Below, piece by piece: positions 16,918 through 27,553 of a stretch of 64,000 nucleotides of DNA. Under the pieces are notes generated by a model. That model was given only the letters and a program-made list of their open reading frames with translations, was not told the origin of the DNA and did not search any database. Within the stretch, counting starts at the first letter, position 1. The number at the start of each line of letters is the position of its first letter. The stretch is from Mesorhizobium sp. Its GTDB lineage: Bacteria; Pseudomonadota; Alphaproteobacteria; Rhizobiales; Rhizobiaceae. The stretch is from positions 1-64,000 of the forward strand of contig SAKE01000013.1 of NCBI GenBank assembly GCA_004017275.1, given 5' to 3'. The position numbers and the translations under genes were made by a program.

Positions 16918-17762
16918 GGATTGAGCGGCGGCGCAATGTCTGCGATGCGATCCATGTCGACGAGGTCGGTATCGAGTATGGCATCCATGGCGAGTTCCGG
17001 CTGCGCAGCGCCTATCAGCCGATCTTCGCGCCGCGCGGCCGGTTCCTTCACGCCGTCGCGGTCGAAGCGCTGGTCGAGCCGCATCGTGCCGGGCGCCCCG
17101 GTGCACCGCGGGTGTTCTTCGACGGCATTGCCGCCTCGGACCGGCTGTTTGTCGAGACCATGTGCCGGGTGCTGCATCTCAGGAATTTTCGCAACATCGG
17201 CGTCGACGGGCTCGACCTGTTCTTCAACTACAATCCGCTCATCAACGACCATCCCGGGCGGGCGCTGGCCGAGATCCGGCTGATGACCAGGCATCTCTGC
17301 GAGTTCGGCCTCGCGCCGGCCATGCTGGTCTGCGAAATCACCGAACAGGCGGCCGATGACGCGCTCCTCACCCGGCTGATGCGAGAAATGCGGCGCGACG
17401 GCATTCGCATCGCCATCGACGATTTCGGCACAGGGCACTCGACCGAGGAGCGGGTGAGCCTGCTCAAGCCCGACATCGTCAAGATCGACGGCACCTGGTT
17501 CGCCGAGTTCTGCCGCCACGCCGCTGCCGAACGGTTCTTCCGCCCGCTGGTTAACAGCCTGCATGACCGCGGCGCCAAGGTGCTGGTCGAAGGCATCGAG
17601 CAGCCCACACATCTGCGCGTCGCGCTCGAAGGCGGCGTCGACCTGCTGCAGGGTTTTCTTCTCGCCCGTCCCGCGCTGGCCGGGACGATCTTCAATGAGG
17701 AGCCGCTATCCATCGACATGCTGCTGGGCAGGGACAACAAGGTCGTACCGCTCTTCGGCTAG
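16914..17762 (+). CDS. EAL-domain protein (c-di-GMP phosphodiesterase-like), second of pair
   Basis: This 282-residue protein is another stand-alone EAL domain, coupled to the preceding one by a 4-bp overlap. It keeps a more standard motif set: VEALVEP, FFNYNP, CEITEQ, IDDFGTGHS, VKIDGTW, VEGIEQ and QGF. It is the better candidate of the two for real phosphodiesterase activity. Both proteins share the opening pattern SAYQPIFA or SAFQPIFA, so the pair probably arose by tandem duplication. No sensor domain is present. Confidence 0.87.
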   Translation: MRIERRRNVCDAIHVDEVGIEYGIHGEFRLRSAYQPIFAPRGRFLHAVAVEALVEPHRAGRPGAPRVFFDGIAASDRLFVETMCRVLHLRNFRNIGVDGLDLFFNYNPLINDHPGRALAEIRLMTRHLCEFGLAPAMLVCEITEQAADDALLTRLMREMRRDGIRIAIDDFGTGHSTEERVSLLKPDIVKIDGTWFAEFCRHAAAERFFRPLVNSLHDRGAKVLVEGIEQPTHLRVALEGGVDLLQGFLLARPALAGTIFNEEPLSIDMLLGRDNKVVPLFG

Positions 17763-17867
17763 ACTTTGCATCAGCGGCGCTGATGGTCGCGCCAAAACAA
17801 ATCATTGGTTGAGGGCACCGCCACTGCGATAATCGCGCCAGTGGAGACGGCGCTTCGGGGAACAGCC

Positions 17868-18476
17868 ATGATACTTTACGGCATGATCGACAGCGGCAAT
17901 TGCTACAAGCCGCGCCTGCTGATGGCCAAGCTTGGCCTTGCCTTCACCAATGTCGAGGTGAGTTCGCACACCGGCGACACGCGCAAAGCCGACTTTGTCG
18001 CCAAGAATCCGAATGCCATGGTGCCGCTGCTCGAACTCGATGACGGCCGGCGGCTGGCCGAATCCAATGCTATCCTGCTCTATCTTGCCGAAGGTACACG
18101 CTACCTGCCGGTCGACAGATATGAGCGTGGGCTCGCCTATCAATGGCTGTTCTTCGAGCAATACAGCCACGAACCCTACATCGCCGTGCGCAAAGCGCTG
18201 CTGACCTTTCCCGAACGCGCCAGGGATGCGACCCCGGAGCGGTTGGCGGTGACGCTGGAGCGGGGCAACAAGGCACTCGGCGTGATGAACAAACATCTGG
18301 AAAACAACGCCTTCTTCGCCGGCGGCGCACTCAGCGTCGCCGACATCGCGCTCTATGCCTATACGCACACGGCGGAGCAGGGTGGCTTTCAGCTCGACGC
18401 CTATCCGGCGGTCGCCGCCTGGCTTGGCCGAGTGGAAGCGGATCCGGGGCATGTGCCGATCGAGTGGCTGGGGTAA
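17868..18476 (+). CDS. Glutathione S-transferase family protein
   Basis: This 202-residue protein has the thioredoxin-like N-terminal GST domain (ILYGMIDSGNCYKPRLLMAKLG, then NAMVPLLELDDG and the glutathione-binding ESNAILLYLA) and an all-helical C-terminal domain with LSVADIALYAYTH. SGNC offers a Ser and a Cys at the usual active-site position. The ATG at 17868 is the family start. Likely cytoplasmic detoxification; substrate unknown. Confidence 0.88.
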   Translation: MILYGMIDSGNCYKPRLLMAKLGLAFTNVEVSSHTGDTRKADFVAKNPNAMVPLLELDDGRRLAESNAILLYLAEGTRYLPVDRYERGLAYQWLFFEQYSHEPYIAVRKALLTFPERARDATPERLAVTLERGNKALGVMNKHLENNAFFAGGALSVADIALYAYTHTAEQGGFQLDAYPAVAAWLGRVEADPGHVPIEWLG

Positions 18477-18480
18477 GCTA

Positions 18481-18580
18481 CGTCGATGATTGACGAAAGC
18501 GGCGATTAGAGCGTCCTCCGCCCCGTATAGCGACGGGGAGAAGGACGCCATCGCTTCCGCTTTCGCCAATTGTCGATGAT
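18481..18580. repeat. Palindromic MITE-like repeat
   Basis: The outer arms are GTCGATGATTGACGAAAGCG on the left and a near reverse complement ending CAATTGTCGATGATTG on the right. The inner arms are GCGTCCT with CCCCGT and ACGGGG with AGGACGC. The inner CCCCGTATAG-CGACGGGG hairpin recalls the repeat at the window start, and the GCTTTCGCCAAT word recurs inside the repeats at 27554-27734 and 36122-36280. Confidence 0.6.
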
Positions 18581-18592
18581 TGATGATGTTAT

Positions 18593-18793
18593 TTACAGAG
18601 GGCGGGTTCTGCCCGCGCGAAACTCAGCCAAAGCCTGCTCGGCAAGCTTATCCAGCCTGCCGGCCTTGGCGTCGGCCTCGATCTGCATGTCCCACATATC
18701 TGCCCGAAACGCCTCGAACCATTTGGTAAAGGCCTCTAGTTCTTTGGGGCTCAGGGCTGCGATGGATCTTTCGATCTGCTCGAGCTTGGTCAT
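18593..18793 (-). CDS. Small antitoxin-like protein, orphan
   Basis: This 66-residue protein starts MTKLEQIERSIAALSPKEL and is rich in charged helical sequence, with FTKWFEAFRADMWD and a C-terminal KLAEQALAEFRAGRTRPL. The LSPKELxxFxxWF pattern is common in small proteins annotated as type II antitoxin-like in Proteobacteria. No RelE/ParE-type toxin gene lies on either side. The ATG at 18793 lacks a clear ribosome site; an in-frame TTG at 18823 would add ten residues. The assignment is weak, but the sequence looks like a real protein. Confidence 0.55.
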   Translation of the reverse strand: MTKLEQIERSIAALSPKELEAFTKWFEAFRADMWDMQIEADAKAGRLDKLAEQALAEFRAGRTRPL

Positions 18794-18849
18794 GAATTGA
18801 AAATAACATGATCGCGGTTGCAAAGCGAAATGGCTGAACCCCAGACAGC

Positions 18850-18874
18850 AAAAAGGCGGGATAAATCCCGCCTT
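18850..18874 (-). terminator. Intrinsic terminator of cspA
   Basis: A GGCGGGAT/ATCCCGCC hairpin is followed, in the minus-strand sense, by five T residues. It lies about 165 bp beyond the cspA stop with no gene between. Confidence 0.75.
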
Positions 18875-19037
18875 CCATGCTTGGTAGCCTGATTGGGAGC
18901 GTCCAGTCCGGGCTGGCAGCTATCTGCCGATCCAGCTTGTCGGGTCTTCCGCTCCAGCGCGCTTCTCGCGCGACTGTCAGTACATCCGTGACTTGCCGCG
19001 CGCCCCGAGCTCTCGCCCGGCGCGCGCTATCGCAAAA

Positions 19038-19250
19038 TCAGGCTGCCTTGCTCAGAGATCCAGCGGACGACTTGCCAGTGCGGCGGTCCTGCTCGATCTC
19101 GAAGTTGATCTTCTGGCCTTCGACCAGGGTCGACAGTCCAGCACGCTCGACAGCGGAGATGTGGACGAAAACGTCCGCGCCGCCCGCGTCAGGCTGAATG
19201 AAGCCGAAGCCCTTGGTGGCGTTGAACCACTTGACCGTTCCAGTTGCCAT
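19038..19250 (-). CDS. cspA: Cold-shock domain protein CspA family
   Basis: This 70-residue protein is a single cold-shock OB fold that binds single-stranded RNA and DNA. The RNP1 motif KGFGFIQP and RNP2 motif VFVHISAV are both present. The start MATGTVKWFN is typical, and a GAAGGAC site lies upstream. Length is normal for the family. Its transcript probably ends at the hairpin at 18850-18874. Confidence 0.95.
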   Translation of the reverse strand: MATGTVKWFNATKGFGFIQPDAGGADVFVHISAVERAGLSTLVEGQKINFEIEQDRRTGKSSAGSLSKAA

Positions 19251-19512
19251 TTAGATAGTCCTTCACATTTGCTTTAGATTGACCGGACCGAGGTCCAGCC
19301 GGTGTGCATCGAGATTTTGGGGATAGACGTCAGCAAACGCGATTATCGCGAGGCCCGGATCGATCGGCCGAAATATCAATGGAAGGCATATAGGCTGCTT
19401 TCCCACGAAAAACAAGACTGCGTGAGAAAGCCGTGATCAAGGAACTGCCCAATGGCCGCCCCAATCGCGTGAGAGCGTCGCCGCTTTGGGAAGAGGATCT
19501 CGGGGGAGTACC

Positions 19513-19842
19513 ATGAAAGCTATACTGCTCGCCGCTTGCCTGACTCTTATAGCCGCCGAGGCGCAGGCGATCTCTCGTTACGACCCTACCCGGATGAGTT
19601 GCGGGCGCCTGCAGGCGACGATCGCCCGGCAGGGCGCCGTCATCCTGCGCTACCAGTCGACGCGGGTGCCGGGATTGCCGCTCTATGACCGCTATGTGCA
19701 GAGCCAGCAATTCTGCACCATGAGCGAGGTGAGGACGCGCGCCTACGTGCCGAGCGCCGACACCAAGTCCTGTCCGGTCTATAACTGCAAGCGGCCGGAC
19801 AATGACCGGCATTTCCGCCGCCGGTTCCTCCACAGCAACTAG
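19513..19842 (+). CDS. Small exported Cys-containing hypothetical protein
   Basis: This 109-residue protein begins with a signal peptide (MKAILLAACLTLIAAEAQA, cleavage expected after AQA). The mature part has four Cys residues (SCGRL, FCTM, SCPVYNC) that could form two disulfides in the periplasm. GGGGGAG lies 7 bases before the ATG. I do not recognise the family. It stands alone between cspA and ogt. Confidence 0.7.
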   Translation: MKAILLAACLTLIAAEAQAISRYDPTRMSCGRLQATIARQGAVILRYQSTRVPGLPLYDRYVQSQQFCTMSEVRTRAYVPSADTKSCPVYNCKRPDNDRHFRRRFLHSN

Positions 19843-19855
19843 CCACCTGCCCGCC

Positions 19856-20425
19856 TCAGAATCCGAAGGAAACCTGCGCCGGCGGTGGCGGGCCGACGCG
19901 CACGCCTTCCATGGCCAGCATCTTCTCCTTGGTGACCGAGCCGCCGGGCGCCGAGAAGCCGCCGATCTTGCCGCCGGCGGCAAGGATGCGATGGCAAGGG
20001 ATGACCAGCGGCACAGGATTGGCGCCAAGGGCGGCCCCGGTCTCGCGGGCAAGCCCGGCATGGCCGGCGGTTTTGGCCAGCTCGCCATAGGTGGTGGTTT
20101 CGCCGAAGGAGAGTTTTCGCGCCGCGTCATAAATGGCGAGGCGGAAATCGTCGACGCCGTCGAGATCGACCGGCACGCCGGTGAAATCGACATCCTCGCC
20201 CGCCGCATAGGCCTTGATCGCTGCGATCAGCTCGACCACCCATGGCGGCTGGGCGGTGGAGGGGGAAACGCCGCCATAGCGCAGCAAGCGCCGCTCCACC
20301 GCTTCGCGGCTGCGTTCGGGCAGGCAGAGCCGGATCAGGCCCTTTTCGCTCCAGGCAATGCCCATGAAGCCGATCACTGTTTCTAACACTGCGTGGCCGG
20401 CCGTGATCGAAGAGGTCGTTTCCAT
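19856..20425 (-). CDS. ogt: Methylated-DNA--[protein]-cysteine S-methyltransferase
   Basis: This 189-residue DNA repair protein removes methyl groups from O6-methylguanine by irreversible transfer to its own Cys. The active-site motif VIPCHRIL is near residue 145, preceded by LGANPVPL, with GGFSAPGG after it. The N-terminal half is the short ribonuclease-H-like domain. The ATG at 20425 follows AAAGGAACG. It has no Ada-type regulatory domain. Confidence 0.92.
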   Translation of the reverse strand: METTSSITAGHAVLETVIGFMGIAWSEKGLIRLCLPERSREAVERRLLRYGGVSPSTAQPPWVVELIAAIKAYAAGEDVDFTGVPVDLDGVDDFRLAIYDAARKLSFGETTTYGELAKTAGHAGLARETGAALGANPVPLVIPCHRILAAGGKIGGFSAPGGSVTKEKMLAMEGVRVGPPPPAQVSFGF

Positions 20426-20606
20426 GATTCGTTCCTTTCCGCAAAGTGGCGAAAACCGGGATTCGTCCCAGTACATATCCAGAACAATATGGCATCACCG
20501 CCTGCATCTCGCCACCCGAAAACCACCTGGTAGCCCCGATTGCCGGTGATGAATCGCTGGTGTAAGTGATTTCTTAACAACCCGACAAATCGGACCCGAG
20601 CGCGGC

Positions 20607-21512
20607 TTGCCAGCAAAACTCAACCTTATCGCGCTCGGCGTGGTCCTGGCTGCTGTCGGCATCAGCGGCTGCACGTCGACCTCGCAGATGAAGTCCGCGC
20701 CTACTCTTACCGAAACCGCGACCGTTGCCGGCACCGATGCCGGGTTCACCGTGCCACTGCCGGACACTGTTTCGGTGCTGCCGGAATCCTCGGGGATAGC
20801 GCCCGTTCAGACGGCCGACATGCCACTCGACCCCACTGCACAACCGGCGGCAGCGACCGCCGCTTTTGCCGGTTCGACGCCGGCGGCACCAGCCGTGCCT
20901 GCCGTGATGACCGCCAATGCCTGGCAGGCGCCGCCGCCGGAGAATGCAGGCCAGCCAGTCAAGGCGGCCGAGACCTATATGACAGCAGGGCTCGTCATGC
21001 CGGCAACCGCCAAGGGCGATCGGATGCCCGGCGTCCAGCAGGTTGCCTATGTCGTGCCCCAGAACCCGGCTGCTCTTGTCCAGTTTCCGACAGCACCCGT
21101 GCAAGAAGAGCACGCGACGGGCATGCGTGGCGATGTCGAGCGGCTGATCGAGAAATACGCCGCACTCTATCAGGTGCCCGTGGATCTGGTGCGCCATGTC
21201 GTCAACCGCGAGAGCACCTTCAACCCGAAAGCCTACAACAACGGCCATTGGGGGCTGATGCAGATCAAGCACGCGACGGCGCGCGGCATGGGCTATGACG
21301 GACCGGCCAAGGGCCTGTTCGATGCCGAGACCAATCTGAAATACGCGGTCAAATATCTGCGCGGCGCCTGGCTGGTGGCTGGCGGCAACGCCAAGAAGGC
21401 CGATTGGCTCTACCAGACCGGCTACTATTTCGACGCCAAGCGCAAGGGCCTGCTCGAAGCGACCGGCCTTGGCCGCGACCGCCAGCGCCGCCGCCTGCAG
21501 CCTGACGCCTGA
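20607..21512 (+). CDS. Lytic transglycosylase lipoprotein
   Basis: This 301-residue protein starts at TTG, the only start codon after the upstream stop. It has a lipoprotein signal with the lipobox ISGC (Cys22). A Pro/Ala-rich linker of about 130 residues follows. The C-terminal SLT domain (about residues 175-290) shows NRESTFNPKAYNNGHWGLMQIK, in which the Glu of RESTF is the catalytic acid. It should cleave peptidoglycan glycan strands in the periplasm. The C-terminal helix TGYYFDAKRKGLL is typical of rhizobial members. Confidence 0.88.
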   Translation: MPAKLNLIALGVVLAAVGISGCTSTSQMKSAPTLTETATVAGTDAGFTVPLPDTVSVLPESSGIAPVQTADMPLDPTAQPAAATAAFAGSTPAAPAVPAVMTANAWQAPPPENAGQPVKAAETYMTAGLVMPATAKGDRMPGVQQVAYVVPQNPAALVQFPTAPVQEEHATGMRGDVERLIEKYAALYQVPVDLVRHVVNRESTFNPKAYNNGHWGLMQIKHATARGMGYDGPAKGLFDAETNLKYAVKYLRGAWLVAGGNAKKADWLYQTGYYFDAKRKGLLEATGLGRDRQRRRLQPDA

Positions 21513-21517
21513 GCGCG

Positions 21518-22006
21518 ATGCCTGAACCGCGCCCGCCGGCTTTGAACGACATCCGTCTGCGCAAGATCCTCGACGAGACGCTGGTTCCGCCGCACTGGCC
21601 CGATGGCTTCGTGATGCGTTGCTTCGAGCCCGGTGACGCGCCGGCTTTGCACGCGCTTTTGACCGAAGTGTTCGACGACGGTGCCGATGGCCCGTTCGAC
21701 GAGTGGTGGCCGCGTATCGCGGACGATCCTGAATTCGACCCGGCACTATGCTTCCTCGTCATTGACGCCAAGGGTCGGTTGGCGGCAGCGGCGCTGTGCT
21801 GGACCCGTGCCTTCGTCAAGGATCTTGCCGTGCATCCCGAAGCGCGCGGCAAGGGCATTGCGGAAGCGCTGATGTGGCACGCCTTCGCCGTTTTTCGCGA
21901 ACGCGGCGCGGACCATGTCGACCTCAAGACCAACACGGTCGAGAACGCCGCCGCCGTCAGGCTCTACGAGCGACTGGGGATGATGCCTGTCGCCTGGGAA
22001 GGCTAA
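21518..22006 (+). CDS. GNAT family N-acetyltransferase
   Basis: This 162-residue protein has the Gcn5-related fold: a beta-rich N terminus, the acetyl-CoA loop VHPEARGKGIAEALM (motif A, RxxGxxxA) near residue 107, and NAAAVRLYERLGM as motif B. It starts 6 bp after the transglycosylase lipoprotein gene, so the two may be cotranscribed. The acceptor substrate is unknown. Its stop codon abuts the left end of a MITE-like repeat. Confidence 0.87.
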   Translation: MPEPRPPALNDIRLRKILDETLVPPHWPDGFVMRCFEPGDAPALHALLTEVFDDGADGPFDEWWPRIADDPEFDPALCFLVIDAKGRLAAAALCWTRAFVKDLAVHPEARGKGIAEALMWHAFAVFRERGADHVDLKTNTVENAAAVRLYERLGMMPVAWEG

Positions 22007-22212
22007 GAGACTGTTGGAAATTCTACTCTGGCGGCCATCTGATGGCGTTTTCTGCGCTTCCGGCCTTCGCCGGCCGAAGCACCCATAGTTGCTGTGGCAG
22101 TTAAGGCTACGGCCGGCGTAGGCCGGTGCTCACGTACCCAAAAGTACGCTGCGCTCCGGGTCTCGAAACCACCACCATATGACTCGCCAGAGCGAATTTC
22201 GAAACAGTCTCT
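22006..22212. repeat. 207-bp MITE-like element with 28-bp terminal inverted repeats
   Basis: The left end (AGAGACTGTTGGAAATTC, then CTCTGGCG) and right end (CGCCAGAG, then GAATTTCGAAACAGTCTCT) are imperfect inverted copies over about 28 bp. Inside are two GGCCGGC-rich hairpins and an ACGTACCCAAAAGTACG hairpin. The right half shares its core with the element at 10416-10534. No coding sequence is present, which fits a non-autonomous element. A TA dinucleotide precedes the left end; a clean target duplication is not visible. Confidence 0.65.
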
Positions 22213-22340
22213 AGGGCAGTACGGCCGCGCGATTTGGGAACCCAAAGCGCCGCTTCGCATTCAATGGAGGGTGGGGTCTGACAAGCTGCCGGCGCGTGGG
22301 AGGATTTTCCGTTGCCGGCTGCGGAGGGACATCCACCACC

Positions 22341-23609
<1,269 letters not shown>

Positions 23610-23661
23610 CGCGACGATGCCGGGGCATCCGCCCGGCGGGACCGCAACGAACGGGTGCGAG

Positions 23662-24624
23662 ATGATAAGAATGGAACCGGAAACAACCAAGCCAGTACAC
23701 TCGCCGTTGAGGGCACAGCGTGTTCGCTCGGCGTGGCTTTTCCTGGCGCCGATGCTTCTGGTGCTCGCCGCGGCGGCCGGCTGGCCGCTTCTGCGCACGG
23801 TCTATTTCAGCTTCACCGACGCCTCCCTGGCCGACCTCGATGCGCGCCAGTGGGTCGGCTTCGCCAACTATTTCTCGGTGTTCAGCATGCCGAGCGGCCG
23901 CGTCCTCTACGATGGTCTGCTCCTTGATCCGGTCTGGTGGAGCGCCGTCTGGAACACGGTGCGTTTCACTGTGATTTCGGTGACCTGCGAGACCGTCCTC
24001 GGCACGATCGTTGCCCTTGTTCTCAATACCGAATTCCCAGGCCGCGGCATCGTCAGGGCAGCGATCCTCATTCCCTGGGCTATCCCGACGATCGTCTCGG
24101 CGAAAATGTGGCAGTGGATGCTCAACGATCAGTTCGGCATCATCAATGTGGTGCTGCTCAATCTCGGCCTGATCAGCGGCAAGATCGCCTGGACGGCCAG
24201 CGCCGACACGGCAATGGCGGCCGTCCTCATCGTCGATATCTGGAAGGCGACGCCGTTCATGACGCTGCTCATTCTGGCCGCGTTGCAGATGCTGCCGAGG
24301 GAGATCATCGAGGTCGCCAGGCTTGACGGCGCCAACCCCTGGCAGATCTTCTGGCGGGTAACCTTGCCGCTCATCCGCCCGGCACTGATGGTGGCGGTGA
24401 TCTTCCGCGCGCTCGATGCATTGCGCATCTTCGACCTGATCTATGTGCTGACGCCCAACAATGTGCACACCAAGTCGATGTCGGTGTTTGCCCGCGAGAA
24501 CCTGTTCGAGTTCGACAAGTTCGCCTATGGTTCCGCCGCCTCGACCTTGCTCTTCCTCATCCTCGCTTTGCTCACCATTGCCACCATCAGGATCGGCCGG
24601 ATAAGCTTGGAAGGAGGCCGCTGA
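23662..24624 (+). CDS. Sugar ABC transporter permease 1 (ThuF/MalF-like)
   Basis: This 320-residue inner-membrane permease has about six membrane segments. The EAA loop reads EVARLDGANPWQIFWRVTLP near residue 232, where it docks the ATPase. The ATG at 23662 was chosen by distance from the first hydrophobic segment, although the ribosome site is weak; 23671 is an alternative. It lies 52 bp after the binding-protein gene and 1 bp before the second permease. No ATPase gene is in the operon. Confidence 0.87.
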   Translation: MIRMEPETTKPVHSPLRAQRVRSAWLFLAPMLLVLAAAAGWPLLRTVYFSFTDASLADLDARQWVGFANYFSVFSMPSGRVLYDGLLLDPVWWSAVWNTVRFTVISVTCETVLGTIVALVLNTEFPGRGIVRAAILIPWAIPTIVSAKMWQWMLNDQFGIINVVLLNLGLISGKIAWTASADTAMAAVLIVDIWKATPFMTLLILAALQMLPREIIEVARLDGANPWQIFWRVTLPLIRPALMVAVIFRALDALRIFDLIYVLTPNNVHTKSMSVFARENLFEFDKFAYGSAASTLLFLILALLTIATIRIGRISLEGGR

Positions 24625-24625
24625 C

Positions 24626-25450
<825 letters not shown>

Positions 25451-25529
25451 GGAGCGGCTGCGCCGATGCCAGGAATGGCGCAAAGCCGGGCGGGTTCCAG
25501 CGGTGGAAAGAAACTGTCCACCAAGCCGG

Positions 25530-25550
25530 CAGGCAACATCTTGCCTGTTC
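25530..25550 (+). terminator. Weak hairpin after the sugar transporter operon
   Basis: CAGGCAA and TTGCCTG pair across a four-base loop and are followed by TTCTCG. The T run is poor, so termination may be partial. Confidence 0.3.
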
Positions 25551-25604
25551 TCGTCCGGTTGCTAGGCTTCGCCTGCGTGGGGCTTTGCTAGAACCGGAGG
25601 AAAC

Positions 25605-26030
25605 ATGATGCGGCTTCTGCTCTCCAGCCTTGCCACCCTGATCCTTGCCACGTCGCTGCTTGCCGGCGCGGCGCGGGCTGCCGACGATTGCGCGAACGCG
25701 CAGGACCAGACCACCATGAACGAGTGCGCGGGCAAGGATTTCACCGCCGCCGACAAGAAGCTCAACGACGCCTACAAGCAGATCGAGGCCCGGCTGAAGG
25801 ACGATGCGGCGTCGAAGAAGCTGCTGGTCGAGGCACAGCGCGCCTGGGTCGCCTTCCGCGATACCGAATGCAAGTTCCAGGGCGGTCCGATCGACATGGC
25901 GGGCACCATCTACCCGATGGTGGTCGCCAATTGCCAGACGTCGCTCACCAACGATCGGCTGAAGGATTTTCACGAGTATCTCAACTGCCCCGAAGGCGAT
26001 CTGAACTGCCCCGTTCCGACGGCGCAGTAA
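25605..26030 (+). CDS. LprI-type (DUF1311) periplasmic protein
   Basis: This 141-residue protein has a signal peptide (cleavage after ARA) and a DUF1311 domain. Key features are DDCANAQDQTTMNECAGKDF, the repeated AWVAFRDTECKFQGG and the paired Cys residues. Family members include LprI, reported to inhibit lysozyme in Mycobacterium. Four or more Cys in the mature part suggest disulfides. CCGGAGGAAAC precedes the ATG. The role here is unproven. Confidence 0.82.
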   Translation: MMRLLLSSLATLILATSLLAGAARAADDCANAQDQTTMNECAGKDFTAADKKLNDAYKQIEARLKDDAASKKLLVEAQRAWVAFRDTECKFQGGPIDMAGTIYPMVVANCQTSLTNDRLKDFHEYLNCPEGDLNCPVPTAQ

Positions 26031-26167
26031 TTGTCGTCAGCCTGTGGGAAGGCACGCTCCTTCGCGGCTGCGCGTGCAAAAAATGTCGGGACCGATCGCC
26101 GCCAAACGTCCTTGGGTCGTAGAGCAACCGCGCCGGGACGCCGGCGCCGCGACCCAAGGAGCCGATC

Positions 26168-26911
26168 ATGATCACCTTTCCCAATGAATCCGCCAGATAC
26201 CGCACGGCACGCGAAAAGCTGCTGAAGAAGGAAATCGAGTTGCGCCGCGTCATGGAGGAGGTCGCCGAGGCACGGCGCGCGCTGCCGCCGGGCGGGCTGA
26301 TCCGCCAGGACTATGAGTTCGACCGGCTGGATGATGAAGGCAGGCCCGCGAAGACAAAACTGTCGGAGCTGTTTGCGCCCGGCAAGGACTCGCTCATCCT
26401 CTACAACATGATGTTCCCGCGCCACCCGCAGGAGACGCGCGATGTGGCGACCAGCGGCGGCACGGCGAAGCTCGCCCGACAGGACCAGCCATGCCCGTCC
26501 TGCACGGCGCTGCTCGACCAGTTCGACGGCGCGGTCGGCCATCTCCAGGCCGCCGGCTTCAATTTCGCTGTGGTGGCCAAGACCGCGCTCGAAAACCTCA
26601 TCACGCTTGGCCGCGACAGGGGCTGGCGCAACATGCGGCTGGTGTCGTCGGCGGGCAACAGCTTCAAGCGAGACTACAATGCCGAGGGTGCCGACGGCGC
26701 GCAGATCCCGCTGCTGTCGGTGTTCCACCGCGACGCCGACGGCATCCGCCATTTCTGGAGTTCGGAACTGGATTTCGCTCCGACGGACCCCGGCCAGGAC
26801 CCGCGCGGCCTCGGCACCTGCGAAACGCTGTGGAACCTGATGGATTTCACGCCGGAAGGCCGCCCGAGCTGGAACGAACAGCTGCAATATGGCGAGGCGT
26901 GCTGCCACTAG
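26168..26911 (+). CDS. DUF899 family thioredoxin-like protein
   Basis: This 247-residue protein matches the DUF899 family of thioredoxin-fold proteins of unknown function. Typical parts are the N-terminal RTAREKLLKKEIELRR helix, LILYNMMFPRH, and a CPSCTALLDQFDG segment with a CxxC pair. SSAGNSFKRDYNAE and FHRDADGIRHFWSSEL follow. The last residues hold a second Cys pair. CAAGGAGCC precedes the ATG. No operon partner is evident. Confidence 0.85.
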   Translation: MITFPNESARYRTAREKLLKKEIELRRVMEEVAEARRALPPGGLIRQDYEFDRLDDEGRPAKTKLSELFAPGKDSLILYNMMFPRHPQETRDVATSGGTAKLARQDQPCPSCTALLDQFDGAVGHLQAAGFNFAVVAKTALENLITLGRDRGWRNMRLVSSAGNSFKRDYNAEGADGAQIPLLSVFHRDADGIRHFWSSELDFAPTDPGQDPRGLGTCETLWNLMDFTPEGRPSWNEQLQYGEACCH

Positions 26912-26981
26912 GCCTGAGCGAAGCGCAACCTCACCGCATCTGCCGCGTTGGACCTTCGAGGACCCAACACGGAGACATCGG

Positions 26982-27530
26982 ATGAGACGCCATCTCGCTA
27001 TTGCTACGCTGGCCCTTCTGGCGGGCGCGCCTGCGACTTTCGCCCAGCAGGCCCTGCCTGCCGATGTGCCGTCGGTGTCGGACAGCAAGGTCGACACCGA
27101 CACGTTCTCGAGGACGCTGGTGAGCGCCAACCGCTTCGAGATCGACAGCAGCAGGCTGGCGGAGGCCAAGGGCGTCGCCGCCGACGTGAAGGAATTCGCC
27201 GATCTGATGATCAAGGACCACGCCAGGGCCGGCCAGGACTTCAAGGCGGCGTTGGAAAAGAGCCAGGCCACGGCGTCGGTGGCCCCGGAAGGTCCGCCGC
27301 TGCTGCCGAAGGACCAGGCGATGCTGGACCAGCTCAAGGCGCTGGACGGCGACGCCTTTCAGGCCAAATACATCATGCTGCAGACCGAGGCGCACAAGCA
27401 GGCGGTGGCGCTGTTTTCCACCTACGCGCGGTCGGGCGACGACCCGGCGCTGAAGGAGTTCGCCAAGAAGACGCTGGGGACGCTGAAGATGCATGAGAAG
27501 CGTTTGAAGGACGTGGCGGCGGCGCATTAG
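26982..27530 (+). CDS. DUF4142 exported protein
   Basis: This 182-residue protein has a signal peptide (MRRHLAIATLALLAG, cleavage near FAQ) and a DUF4142 domain, a ferritin-like helical bundle. SANRFEIDSSRLAEAK, VKEFADLMIKDHARAG and ALKEFAKKTLGTLKMHEKRL are the usual helices with His and Glu positions. DUF4142 proteins are periplasmic and stress-related in several rhizobia, but no function is set. CGGAGAC precedes the ATG. Confidence 0.85.
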   Translation: MRRHLAIATLALLAGAPATFAQQALPADVPSVSDSKVDTDTFSRTLVSANRFEIDSSRLAEAKGVAADVKEFADLMIKDHARAGQDFKAALEKSQATASVAPEGPPLLPKDQAMLDQLKALDGDAFQAKYIMLQTEAHKQAVALFSTYARSGDDPALKEFAKKTLGTLKMHEKRLKDVAAAH

Positions 27531-27553
27531 GGACAGTGAGGCGGTTCAAGGTC

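Noticed and set aside
17802..18569. 255-codon frame opposite the glutathione S-transferase gene
   Set aside because: The GST motifs on the plus strand are clear; the antisense frame has no recognisable domain.
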